NCBI GenBank assembly: GCA_913775715.1 | Contig: CAJYMC010000007.1 | Coordinates: 1,488,001 to 1,552,000, forward strand | Reading direction: 5' to 3' | From: an uncultured Exiguobacterium sp. | GTDB taxonomy: Bacteria; Bacillota; Bacilli; Exiguobacteriales; Exiguobacteriaceae | Length of the DNA stretch: 64,000 nucleotides | In this document: piece after piece, positions 46,004-54,140 of the stretch | Numbering within the stretch: the first letter of the stretch is position 1 | Layout: the number at the start of each line of letters is the position of its first letter | Translations under genes and position numbers: made by a program | Notes under the pieces: model-generated | The model's input: only the letters and a program-made list of their open reading frames with translations | Databases searched by the model: none | What the model was told of the DNA's origin: nothing

Positions 46004-46040
46004 AAAAAAAGCGTATCGTTCACAATTGAACGATACGCTT
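46004..46040 (-). terminator. Rho-independent terminator of sodA
   Basis: Perfect 13-bp stem AAGCGTATCGTTC/GAACGATACGCTT with a 6-base loop and a T-run on the minus strand, just past the sodA stop. Confidence 0.92.
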
Positions 46041-46047
46041 TTTTTCA

Positions 46048-46656
46048 TTACTTCGCGTCAGCGTAAAGCTTTGCTACGTGATCCCAATCAACGACGTTGA
46101 AGAACGCATTGATGTAATCCGGACGACGGTTTTGATAGTTGAGGTAGTATGCATGTTCCCATACATCAAGACCGAGGATTGGTGTTTTACCTTCCATGAC
46201 TGGTGTATCTTGGTTTGGTGTCGAAACGACTGCCAATTTTCCACCGTCAACGATCAGCCAAGCCCAACCTGAACCGAAACGAGTTGTTGCTGCTTTTGCG
46301 AACTCATCTTTGAATGCATCAAATGATCCGAATGCTTCGTCGATTGCTGTTGCGAGTTCGCCTGTTGGAGCAGCGCCGTCGTTCTTCTTCAACAGTTTCC
46401 AGAAGAATGAGTGATTCCAGTGACCGCCACCGTTGTTACGGACTGCAGTTTGAATGTTTGCTGGGAGAGCATCCAAGTTTTGAAGAAGTTCTTCAAGTGA
46501 CTTTCCTTCATGTTCCGTACCCTCAAGCGCCGCATTCACGTTCGTGACATACGTGTTGTGGTGTTTCGTGTGGTGAATCTCCATCGTACGAGCATCGATA
46601 TGTGGCTCAAGCGCATCATAAGCGTAGCCGAGTTCTGGTAATTCAAATTTTGACAT
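46048..46656 (-). CDS. sodA: Superoxide dismutase (Mn type)
   Basis: A 202-residue Fe/Mn superoxide dismutase from [18 protein letters not shown], with AAAGGGGGA upstream. Metal ligands are in [26 protein letters not shown] and [15 protein letters not shown]. The Q in TPNQDTPV supports Mn specificity. The longer frame upstream is rejected. Adjacent to the PBP gene as in B. subtilis yqgE-yqgD-like order; single-gene unit. Confidence 0.96.
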   Translation of the reverse strand: MSKFELPELGYAYDALEPHIDARTMEIHHTKHHNTYVTNVNAALEGTEHEGKSLEELLQNLDALPANIQTAVRNNGGGHWNHSFFWKLLKKNDGAAPTGELATAIDEAFGSFDAFKDEFAKAATTRFGSGWAWLIVDGGKLAVVSTPNQDTPVMEGKTPILGLDVWEHAYYLNYQNRRPDYINAFFNVVDWDHVAKLYADAK

Positions 46657-46749
46657 GTTCATGTCCCCCTTTGTGCTATTTTCGAAAACTTCAATGCCCT
46701 TTAAGACTAGCAAAAGAACCTGTGTTGACGCAAGTCAAGACCCTCGGAT

Positions 46750-48210
46750 TTACTCGACTTCTCGTGGAGCAAAAACCGAGACACCACCACCCGGTACCGG
46801 GAAGACACCAAATCCTTCCTCGTCGATCACGACAGGATGATCTTGATGATTCGTATAGTCGAACCATTCTTGTCCGGCACGCTCATCGCCTACGAACATC
46901 CGTTTTTCACACATATCGGCATTCGACAATAAGACCGCACAGCCAGAGTTCTCAATTTCCTCAACTCCACGACGAACCCAACCGACACAATGTGGATCAT
47001 CGAGATAATCTTCCTGCTCACCATATGCTTTGTGATACCGTGCATAGAGTAAAGCATCAATCATTTCTTTTTTCCCTTCTACCGGATGTGGTCCTTGCAC
47101 TCCATAATAGTCACCGTAGAAGACACATGGGTAACCGTCTTTACGAAGTAAAATCGCCGCGTAAGCATGTTGTTTAAACCAGTCATCCACCCACGACTCA
47201 AGTGATTCTCCTGGTTGAGAATCGTGATTGTCGACGAACGTGACGGCATTCGTCGGGTGTGATTCGACAAGGGTATCTGCAAATAACGATGTCATATCAA
47301 AGTCCTGTCCCTGCTTCGAAGCTTCATGAAACTTATAATGAAGCGGAACATCGAACAAATCGATCGTATAGTCGACGCTATCGAGGAAATGACGACAATC
47401 ATCGAGATCTGATTTCCAGAACTCGCCGACCATATAGAAATCACCTTCACTTTTTTCAATCATCGATTTTGCGAATTCATGAACGAATTCATAATTGATA
47501 TGTTTGATGGCGTCGAGTCGGAAACCTTGGCAATCAATTGTTTCCTGGAACCAATGCCCCCAGCGGATCATTTCTTCGCGGACTTCCGGGTGATTATAAT
47601 CGATGTTCGCGAACATCAAATAGTCATAGTTTCCGAATTCATCATCGACTTGATCATTCCAATCTTTATTTTTACCGGAAATTTTAAAGACACCCGTTTT
47701 TTCTTCACGGGCATCAAAATCCGTTCCATTGAAAAATTCATGTGTCCAGATGAAATCTGAATATTTTCCGTTACGTCCTGGGAACGTAAACTTCGTCCAC
47801 GCTTCGATTTCAAACTCTTCTGAAATTTCTTTCGAACGATCTTCAGGATGGACTTCGACGACATTGATCGTCTCGAGTTCATCGGCCGCTGCCTTATGGT
47901 TCATGACGACATCCGCGTAGACAGCGATATCGTTTTCGCGAGCAACCTGGATCGCTTCGACGAGTTCATCTTTCGTACCATATTTCGTACGGACCGTTCC
48001 TTTTTGATCAAATTCACCTAAATCGTAGACGTCATAGATGCCATATCCTGTATCTTCATCCGATTGACCTTTTGACGCCGGTGGAATCCACACGGACGTG
48101 ATGCCGGCAGCACGTAATTCAGGCGCCCGCTCTTTCAAGCGTTGCCAGTGCTTCCCATCATTCTCTACATGCCACTCAAAAAACTGCATCATCGTATGGT
48201 TACGTTCCAT
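46750..48210 (-). CDS. Cytosolic alpha-amylase (GH13)
   Basis: A 486-residue GH13 amylase with no signal peptide (starts MERNHTMMQFFEWHVENDGK). Conserved regions: VYADVVMNHKAAADE (region I), GFRLDAIKHINYEF with the nucleophile D (II), FYMVGEFWK with the acid/base E (III) and AVTFVDNHDSQPG (IV). It resembles the GH13_5 liquefying amylases. Without a secretion signal it should act on internal glucans or imported maltodextrin, fitting the GH57 branching enzyme and glucokinase in this window. Confidence 0.93.
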   Translation of the reverse strand: MERNHTMMQFFEWHVENDGKHWQRLKERAPELRAAGITSVWIPPASKGQSDEDTGYGIYDVYDLGEFDQKGTVRTKYGTKDELVEAIQVARENDIAVYADVVMNHKAAADELETINVVEVHPEDRSKEISEEFEIEAWTKFTFPGRNGKYSDFIWTHEFFNGTDFDAREEKTGVFKISGKNKDWNDQVDDEFGNYDYLMFANIDYNHPEVREEMIRWGHWFQETIDCQGFRLDAIKHINYEFVHEFAKSMIEKSEGDFYMVGEFWKSDLDDCRHFLDSVDYTIDLFDVPLHYKFHEASKQGQDFDMTSLFADTLVESHPTNAVTFVDNHDSQPGESLESWVDDWFKQHAYAAILLRKDGYPCVFYGDYYGVQGPHPVEGKKEMIDALLYARYHKAYGEQEDYLDDPHCVGWVRRGVEEIENSGCAVLLSNADMCEKRMFVGDERAGQEWFDYTNHQDHPVVIDEEGFGVFPVPGGGVSVFAPREVE

Positions 48211-48282
48211 CTCTCTTCGCTCTCCCTTAGTTACTATAGTATGAATATTATTACAATATCTTTACTATTCCCCGGGGGAACA

Positions 48283-48318
48283 AAAATAAACGCTCCTCGT
48301 TTTTTAACGAGAAGCGTT
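48283..48318 (-). terminator. Rho-independent terminator after the tRNA pair
   Basis: Stem AACGCT-C/T-CTCGTT with AACGAG-AGCGTT (one internal mismatch), four- to five-base loop, T-rich tail on the minus strand, 9 bases past the tRNA-Ile gene. Confidence 0.85.
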
Positions 48319-48326
48319 CTACTGAA

Positions 48327-48400
48327 TGGACCCTGCAGGGCTCGAACCTGCGACCGGACGGTTATGAGCCGTCTGCTCTGACCAGCTGAGCTAAGGGTCC
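48327..48400 (-). tRNA. tRNA-Ile(CAT, lysidine-type)
   Basis: A 74-base cloverleaf: acceptor GGACCCT/AGGGTCC, D-arm TAGCTCAGCTGGTCAGAGC, anticodon loop CTCATAA with CAT, T-arm GGTTCGAGCC. Its anticodon stem GACGGCTCATAACCGTC matches Bacillus tRNA-Ile2, whose C34 is converted to lysidine to read AUA, and not the elongator tRNA-Met next to it. CCA is not encoded. Confidence 0.85.
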
Positions 48401-48411
48401 TTAAGTAATAG

Positions 48412-48485
48412 TAGCGGCGGAGGGAGTCGAACCCACGACCTCACGGGTATGAACCGTACGCTCTAGCCAGCTGAGCTACACCGCC
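48412..48485 (-). tRNA. tRNA-Met(CAT), elongator
   Basis: A 74-base cloverleaf: acceptor GGCGGTG/CGCCGCT, D-arm TAGCTCAGCTGGCTAGAGC, anticodon loop TTCATAC with CAT, T-arm GGTTCGACTCC. It closely matches the Bacillus elongator tRNA-Met. It lies 11 bases upstream of the tRNA-Ile in a two-gene unit; CCA is not encoded. Confidence 0.9.
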
Positions 48486-48550
48486 ATGATGTATGTTTCT
48501 TACTCTTACTAGATTACGAGATGTGGCGGAACTTGTCAATATGCTATTTC

Positions 48551-48591
48551 AAAAAAATAAACAGCTGATTTCATTTTTTGAAATCAGCTGT
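48551..48591 (-). terminator. Rho-independent terminator of the Na/Pi transporter gene
   Basis: Perfect 12-bp stem ACAGCTGATTTC/GAAATCAGCTGT with a 7-base loop and T-run on the minus strand. Confidence 0.9.
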
Positions 48592-48612
48592 CATAGATGA
48601 ATCGTATTTTGT

Positions 48613-50256
48613 TTAGTTCGTTACTGCGGTCCGCTGTTCAAGCACGAGATCCGTGATGTTGACAGCGTGATCGCCAATTCGTTCAAGGTTTGATAGTAAA
48701 TCGACGAAGATCATCCCTGCTTGTCCCGTACATTCGCCAGCATTCACGCGAAGGACATGATGCTTACGGAATGAACGTTCTAGTGCATCGAGTTTGCCCT
48801 CGAGTTCAAGAACTTTGCGAGCCCGTGTGACATCATTCTCTTCAACGGCGCGAACGGCACAGTCGACGATTTCTTGTGTCAAAGCATACATGTCATCTAG
48901 CTCTTGTTTTGCTGACGATGTGAACTGAATCCGGTTGACGATCTGGAAATCGACCAATTCGACGATATTCTCGACATGATCACCGATCCGCTCGAAGTCA
49001 TTGACAGCATGCATCAGTAGCGAATGATCATTTGATTCACGCTCTGATAAATCATGCGCAGCTACTTTGACAAGATAACTCGTGACTTCTGTATTTAAGT
49101 GGTTGATCGCGTATTCAATCTGCGCTGATTCCGATACATCCTTCTTATCATGCGATTGCGTGTAACGATTTGCTTTCGCAAGTGCGTCTTTTGAGAATTC
49201 ACCCATACGTAAGACTTCAAGTTTCGCTTGGTTTAATGCAAGCGCAGAAGACTGGTTTAAGATGTTCTGATCGAGATGACGTGGTTTTGAATCGATCGTC
49301 GTATCCGTACCCGGTACGATTTTTTGAACAAGCCATGCGATTTGTGCGATGAACCAACATTGAATCAATGTGTTGACGACGTTGAACGTTCCGTGTGCAA
49401 AGGCGATTTGCATTTTTGGTTCTAAACCAAGCGCACCTGTGATCCACGCAATGAAGCTAGAGAACACTGGTAATGCGATCAAGAACAAAATTGTTCCGAT
49501 GATATTGAAGATGACATGTGCGGCGGCTGTCCGTTTAGCTGCGATCGACGCACCAAGTGCTGCAAGTACTGCCGTAATCGTCGTTCCAATGTTATCCCCG
49601 AACAAGACTGGTAGTGCCGCTTTGATATCGATCATGCCACCAGCATACAACTCTTGTAAGATACCAATCGTCGCAGATGACGACTGAACGAGTACAGTAA
49701 AGATTGTTCCGACAAAGACACCAAGTAATGGATTATCTGACATCGAGACAGTCAACTCACGGAACCAGGCACTTGATTCAAGTGGAGCCATCCCGTCCCC
49801 CATCAATGTGAGACCGTAGAACAATGCACCGAAACCAAAGAAAATCTGTCCGATATACTGAACACGTTCTTTATTGAAGAAGAAGATCAAGAACGCACCA
49901 ATAGCGATGGCGGGAAGTGCCGCTTCTTTAACATTGAAGCCAATGATGAAGGCAGTGATCGTCGTACCGATGTTCGCTCCCATGACGACACCGATCGCTT
50001 GTCGTAAATTCATCAGACCCGCACTAACGAGTCCAACGACGATAACGGTCGTACCGGAGGACGACTGAATCAGTATCGTGACGACGATACCTGCTAAGAT
50101 ACCTAATAGTGGATTCGTCGTATACTTATCGAGGATATAACGTAATCGGTCTCCCGCTGTTTTTTGGAGACCATCTCCCATATACTTAATACCGAAAAGG
50201 AAAATCCCAAGTCCACCGATGAAGGTGAAAATCATTTCCTGCAAATCATAGTTCAT
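48613..50256 (-). CDS. Na/Pi cotransporter family protein with C-terminal PhoU-like domain
   Basis: A 547-residue membrane protein. The N-terminal 330 residues hold two inverted Na/Pi-cotransporter repeats with the QSSS signatures ILIQSSSGTTVIVVG and VQSSSATIGIL. The C-terminal 200 residues form a PhoU-like helical domain with DFERIGDHVENI and NLERIGDHAVNITDL. It is an NptA-type low-affinity sodium-driven phosphate carrier; the PhoU tail likely regulates it. GGAGCTG precedes the ATG. Direction of transport is inferred from the family. Confidence 0.92.
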   Translation of the reverse strand: MNYDLQEMIFTFIGGLGIFLFGIKYMGDGLQKTAGDRLRYILDKYTTNPLLGILAGIVVTILIQSSSGTTVIVVGLVSAGLMNLRQAIGVVMGANIGTTITAFIIGFNVKEAALPAIAIGAFLIFFFNKERVQYIGQIFFGFGALFYGLTLMGDGMAPLESSAWFRELTVSMSDNPLLGVFVGTIFTVLVQSSSATIGILQELYAGGMIDIKAALPVLFGDNIGTTITAVLAALGASIAAKRTAAAHVIFNIIGTILFLIALPVFSSFIAWITGALGLEPKMQIAFAHGTFNVVNTLIQCWFIAQIAWLVQKIVPGTDTTIDSKPRHLDQNILNQSSALALNQAKLEVLRMGEFSKDALAKANRYTQSHDKKDVSESAQIEYAINHLNTEVTSYLVKVAAHDLSERESNDHSLLMHAVNDFERIGDHVENIVELVDFQIVNRIQFTSSAKQELDDMYALTQEIVDCAVRAVEENDVTRARKVLELEGKLDALERSFRKHHVLRVNAGECTGQAGMIFVDLLSNLERIGDHAVNITDLVLEQRTAVTN

Positions 50257-50342
50257 CTTGCCAGCTCCTTTATTTGATGTGGATTGATGTGTTTGTAAAG
50301 TTTATTTTTTCGACCCCCCTATTATGTAAAGGTCTAATGAAC

Positions 50343-50361
50343 TTGTAAACAGTTTTTACAA
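50343..50361. promoter_or_regulatory. Palindrome upstream of the Na/Pi transporter gene
   Basis: Perfect inverted repeat TTGTAAA-N5-TTTACAA, 87 bases before the transporter start. Further TTTACA hexamers lie nearer the gene at 50325 and 50294, but they are not 11-bp phased, so this is not a clear PhoP box. The 216-base gap otherwise holds A/T-rich sequence shared with the divergent gene. Confidence 0.35.
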
Positions 50362-50472
50362 CATCCGATTGTTAAGGTTTTATTAATCTGTATCAACACA
50401 CAAAAAACCTTTATTACCAATAAAAATTAAATAATTATAATCTGTTATAAAACAATAGAAAGAGTGATTCAC

Positions 50473-50949
50473 TTGTCATTTTTACGTCAACTGATTAATT
50501 ACTTACAAACTTCCTTAATTCCAAATCGTCCGTTTTTGCGTCTTCGTTTGGCAGATGTTTCCCTTTATTTTTGTGGATTAGCTTGGATTTCATTTTGGAC
50601 GACGGTTATTGATTCCTTCTTTTTACAAAAAAACATCCCAATCGTCGTCTGGTTCATTCTCCATTTCACCTTCATCACAATCGCCGTATTACTTTATCTA
50701 CTTTTCATGGCGTATCTGACAAAAGGATTCGTTCGACTGTTGCTCCCTCGCCCATGGGCATATCGTCAAACGTTTCCTTATACAGTAGCTACGAATTTAT
50801 GGACCTTCCCCTTTGGTATGCTGCTTTATCAATTGGGTCATCATCAAATAGGAGTTGCTTTGCTCATCATCGGACACTTGATTTACACGTTGGTGCCTTT
50901 ATGGATTGCCCGTTCCTCGAAGCCGCGTTCTTCACGTAAACATCAATGA
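50473..50949 (+). CDS. Hypothetical membrane protein
   Basis: A 158-residue protein from TTG (MSFLRQLINYLQTS), with AGAAAGAGTGA upstream; a GTG three codons earlier is an alternative. Three to four hydrophobic helices at about 30-50, 58-85, 105-125 and 125-145. The opening resembles DUF1189-like membrane proteins but the protein is shorter than that family. It is divergent from the Na/Pi gene and upstream of ispG. Function unknown. Confidence 0.6.
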   Translation: MSFLRQLINYLQTSLIPNRPFLRLRLADVSLYFCGLAWISFWTTVIDSFFLQKNIPIVVWFILHFTFITIAVLLYLLFMAYLTKGFVRLLLPRPWAYRQTFPYTVATNLWTFPFGMLLYQLGHHQIGVALLIIGHLIYTLVPLWIARSSKPRSSRKHQ

Positions 50950-51116
50950 GTATAAAAATCAGGCGTCCGACGGATTGACGGACGTCCTTCTTTCATTAAA
51001 CAATTGTAAATGTTCAATTTTCGTTCTTGTTTCTCGATTTTTAGGGAATAGTTCGATATGATAGAAAAGGTAAACATAAACAATATGGCGGTATGCCACA
51101 AAAGGAGATTTTCGAT

Positions 51117-52226
51117 ATGCCGAAAATGGTCCATCGCTCTAAGACTCGTCCCGTTCGTGTAGGGGACCTTGTCATTGGTGGAAATAATGAAGTCATCATC
51201 CAAAGTATGACGACAACTAAAACACACGACGTCGAAGCGACAGTCGCTGAAATCCTACGTCTTGAAGAAGCTGGTTGCCAAATCGTTCGCGTCGCTTGTC
51301 CTGAAGAACGTGATGCGCTCGCACTTGCAGAAATCAAAAGCCGAATCAACATTCCGCTTGTCGTAGACATCCACTTCAACTATAAACTCGCGCTCATGGC
51401 GATCGAAGCTGGCGTCGATAAAATCCGGATTAACCCGGGTAACATCGGTCGTCGCGAAAAAGTCGAAGCCGTCGTTACAGCAGCAAAAGCGAAAAACATC
51501 CCAATCCGGATCGGGGTAAACGCCGGTTCACTTGAAAAGCATATTCTTGAAAAATATGGCTATCCAACTGCTCGTGGTATGGTCGAGAGTGCCTTGCACC
51601 ACATCAAGATTCTCGAAGATCTCGACTTCCATGACATCATCGTCTCGCTTAAGGCATCAGACGTACAGTTGGCACTTGAAGCGTATCAGCTCGCTTCTGA
51701 ATCATTCGACTACCCACTTCACGTCGGGATTACGGAATCGGGTCCACTTCGTTCTGGTTCGTTAAAATCAGCAGCGGGACTTGGCGCGATCTTGTCACGC
51801 GGAATCGGAAACACGGTTCGTGTCTCTCTTTCAGCGGATCCTGTCGAAGAAGTAAAGGTCGCAAAAGAAGTCTTGAAATCATTTGGTCTCGCGGCGAACG
51901 CGGCGACATTGATTTCATGCCCAACATGCGGTCGGATCGAAATCGATTTGATGTCGATCGCCGCAGAAATCGAAGACTATATCGAAAACATCCAAGCGAA
52001 CATTAAAGTCGCGGTTCTAGGTTGTGCGGTCAACGGTCCTGGTGAAGCGCGCGAAGCCGATATCGGTATCGCTGGCGCACGTAACGAAGGATTGTTGTTC
52101 CGTCACGGAGAAATCATCCGTAAAGTACCGGAAGCAACGATGGTCGAAGAATTGAAAAAAGAGATCGATGCAATCGTTCTCGAAAAACAGGCTGAAAAAG
52201 AAGCCGAAAAAGCAAATCACGCATAA
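51117..52226 (+). CDS. ispG: 4-hydroxy-3-methylbut-2-enyl diphosphate synthase
   Basis: Iron-sulfur reductase of the MEP pathway that turns MEcPP into HMBPP, 369 residues from [16 protein letters not shown], with AAAGGAGA upstream. The cluster cysteines are in [11 protein letters not shown] and [28 protein letters not shown] and [11 protein letters not shown] lie in the TIM barrel. It is followed by a terminator. It complements dxs and ispA in this window. Confidence 0.97.
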   Translation: MPKMVHRSKTRPVRVGDLVIGGNNEVIIQSMTTTKTHDVEATVAEILRLEEAGCQIVRVACPEERDALALAEIKSRINIPLVVDIHFNYKLALMAIEAGVDKIRINPGNIGRREKVEAVVTAAKAKNIPIRIGVNAGSLEKHILEKYGYPTARGMVESALHHIKILEDLDFHDIIVSLKASDVQLALEAYQLASESFDYPLHVGITESGPLRSGSLKSAAGLGAILSRGIGNTVRVSLSADPVEEVKVAKEVLKSFGLAANAATLISCPTCGRIEIDLMSIAAEIEDYIENIQANIKVAVLGCAVNGPGEAREADIGIAGARNEGLLFRHGEIIRKVPEATMVEELKKEIDAIVLEKQAEKEAEKANHA

Positions 52227-52230
52227 GTTG

Positions 52231-52260
52231 AAGACTCCTCCCTGGCGAGGAGTCTTTTTT
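52231..52260 (+). terminator. Rho-independent terminator of ispG
   Basis: Perfect 10-bp stem AAGACTCCTC/GAGGAGTCTT with a 6-base loop and six T residues. Confidence 0.9.
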
Positions 52261-52325
52261 CCTATCTCGATTTCGACTATGTTATACTAAGTGAAGAAAA
52301 ATTCTTAGAACGTGGGTGACTGTAA

Positions 52326-52895
52326 ATGAAAATTGGAATCGACATCGATGGAACGATCACACATCCATCCTCTTGCTTCACTTACATGAATAAATATCTT
52401 GGAACGTCGATTGACTTCAATCAGGCATCCGAGTATGAATTGCATACGTATACCGATATGAATCAAATCGAATTTTGGGACTACATGGTGAACTCTGGTC
52501 ACGAGACAGGTATTTATCGTGAATCGATCCCTCAAGAACATGTTCGCCACCACTTATGGAATTTGCGGAAGCAATATGATCTCCATTACGTGACAGCACG
52601 ATCGGAACTCGTTCGTCCTGTAACAGAAGAGTGGATCAAACAACACGAACTTCCTCTTGATTCCTTGATCATGACGGGATCACACGACAAAGTACAAGTC
52701 GTTCGTGATCTATCACTCGATCTCTTCATGGAAGATCGATTAGAGAATGCCGTGCAGATTGCAGAAGATACATCCATTCCTGTAATCTTGTTCGACGCAC
52801 CTTATAACCGTAAAGCGATACCGCAAAATGTCATTCGTGTCGCTTCCTGGAATGAGGCCGTTCAGGAGATTCAAAAATTCGCACCAATTCGTTAA
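52326..52895 (+). CDS. HAD-family 5' nucleotidase-like protein (YqfW-like)
   Basis: A 189-residue HAD hydrolase. Motif I is GIDIDGTITHP with the nucleophile D5 and D7; motif II-like YVTARSE; LFMEDRLENA is motif IV. The pattern fits the NT5C (5'(3')-deoxyribonucleotidase) family, which dephosphorylates nucleotides. GGGTGACTGTAA precedes the ATG. It is next to zur/ispG-region genes as in B. subtilis yqfW. The substrate is not certain. Confidence 0.83.
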   Translation: MKIGIDIDGTITHPSSCFTYMNKYLGTSIDFNQASEYELHTYTDMNQIEFWDYMVNSGHETGIYRESIPQEHVRHHLWNLRKQYDLHYVTARSELVRPVTEEWIKQHELPLDSLIMTGSHDKVQVVRDLSLDLFMEDRLENAVQIAEDTSIPVILFDAPYNRKAIPQNVIRVASWNEAVQEIQKFAPIR

Positions 52896-52917
52896 ACAGC
52901 CGATTAGGCTGTTTTTT
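52894..52917 (+). terminator. Terminator after the nucleotidase gene
   Basis: Perfect 8-bp stem AAACAGCC/GGCTGTTT with a 5-base loop and a six-T tail, overlapping the stop codon. Confidence 0.85.
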
Positions 52918-52995
52918 CCATTTTCTATGCCATTATCCGATGAGATAGCATACAATGGCATTAGATTTAGATTTTCTAATAGAAAGGGTTTCATG

Positions 52996-54072
52996 ATGCT
53001 TACGACAGTGAATATCTTTTTCGTCAATATCTGTATTATCTTTCTTGTCTCTACATTCACCTTTTATCTGTTGCGTGATCGCTTACCGATTCAACCGGAC
53101 TCGATGATATCCACTCGCCTGTATTTCGGACTCGCGAATGGAGTGACAGGAATTCTCCTTATGCACCACGCCATCGATTTAAATGGGGCACTGATCGATT
53201 TACGATTGTTACCTCTCGCTTTATCCGCTTTATTTGGCGGTAACGTCAGTATCGCAGTAACGGGGACGATGCTTCTATTTTATCGGTTCTTGATTCATGA
53301 CGGCGCTTCTCTGAATGTTCTACTTAGTTCTGTCATCACGCTACTTGGTTTTTTAATTCTTTCGTTTATTTGCCGCCGATTTATCACACGACAAGGATAC
53401 TTCTTTTCCGCCATCGTCACGGTTGGTTCATTACTTGTTCTTTGGCGACTGATCATAAGCAATTCTCCTAGTGATGCATGGGAAACGATCTATATTCCAT
53501 ACTTTATCCTAACGATTGGCGGAGCGTTTTTGTTTTATCGGTTATCCTCGCTCCTTCAACAGCACTTTGTTCTGTACTCCTATCAATCCTACCTCGCATC
53601 GACCGATCAATTGACACGACTTGCGAATCGACATGTCATTTTAGAAAAAGTAACGACGCTCGAAAAAAGTAATGCCTCTTGGAGTGTGATTCTATTCGAT
53701 TTGGATCATTTCAAGACTGTGAACGATACACATGGTCACGCCATCGGTGACGCCGTCTTACGCCATTTTTCGATTATATTGAATGAATATTGTCCTGTAC
53801 CAGTCACGGTTGGCCGATATGGAGGTGAAGAATTCATTATCATCATTCCGGATAGCGAACAATACTCTCCTGTTATCATAGCGGAAACGATCGTAACAGC
53901 CGTTCAGCAAACACCATTCGTGATGCAGGATCATGCCGTATCAATCACCGTATCCGCTGGAATTGCTTACGCTCATCATCAGCCTGCTGAAATGGTCTTC
54001 AAGCAAGCAGATGCCGCTTTGTATGAGGCAAAAACGCAAGGCCGAAATCAATATCGACTGTACCAATCATAA
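52996..54072 (+). CDS. Membrane diguanylate cyclase (5TMR_LYT-GGDEF)
   Basis: A 358-residue protein from MLTTVNIFF, with GAAAGGG 7 bases upstream; the long frame to 52828 is rejected. Residues 1-195 hold six hydrophobic helices with the 5TMR_LYT pattern (GLANGVTGILLMHHA and LPLALSALFGGNVSIA). The C-terminal GGDEF domain starts at STDQLTRLANRH, contains LFDLDHFKTVNDTHGHAIGD and the intact active site RYGGEEF. No RxxD inhibitory site is obvious. It makes c-di-GMP and faces an EAL gene across a shared terminator. Confidence 0.92.
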   Translation: MLTTVNIFFVNICIIFLVSTFTFYLLRDRLPIQPDSMISTRLYFGLANGVTGILLMHHAIDLNGALIDLRLLPLALSALFGGNVSIAVTGTMLLFYRFLIHDGASLNVLLSSVITLLGFLILSFICRRFITRQGYFFSAIVTVGSLLVLWRLIISNSPSDAWETIYIPYFILTIGGAFLFYRLSSLLQQHFVLYSYQSYLASTDQLTRLANRHVILEKVTTLEKSNASWSVILFDLDHFKTVNDTHGHAIGDAVLRHFSIILNEYCPVPVTVGRYGGEEFIIIIPDSEQYSPVIIAETIVTAVQQTPFVMQDHAVSITVSAGIAYAHHQPAEMVFKQADAALYEAKTQGRNQYRLYQS

Positions 54073-54091
54073 ATATCATACGTATTGTATG

Positions 54092-54138
54092 AAAAAGCCA
54101 CTTCTCTCCGAATGATTCGGACTGAAGTGGCTTTTTTT
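54092..54138. terminator. Bidirectional terminator between the GGDEF and EAL genes
   Basis: Stem AAAAGCCACTTC/GAAGTGGCTTTT with inner CCGAAT/ATTCGG pairing, A-run and T-run on the two sides. It serves both convergent c-di-GMP genes. Confidence 0.88.
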
Positions 54139-54140
54139 GA

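Noticed and set aside
46602..47177. 191-codon open frame opposite sodA and the amylase gene
   Set aside because: It crosses two supported genes and a terminator-like spacer on the other strand; composition is His/Arg/Ser-rich noise.
50290..50350. PhoP box upstream of the Na/Pi transporter gene
   Set aside because: Three TTTACA hexamers are present but at 19- and 31-base intervals, not the 11-bp phasing of a PhoP box.
52828..52995. Longer N-terminus for the diguanylate cyclase
   Set aside because: It would start inside the preceding nucleotidase gene and run through its terminator; the ATG at 52996 has a GAAAGGG site and opens with a membrane helix.
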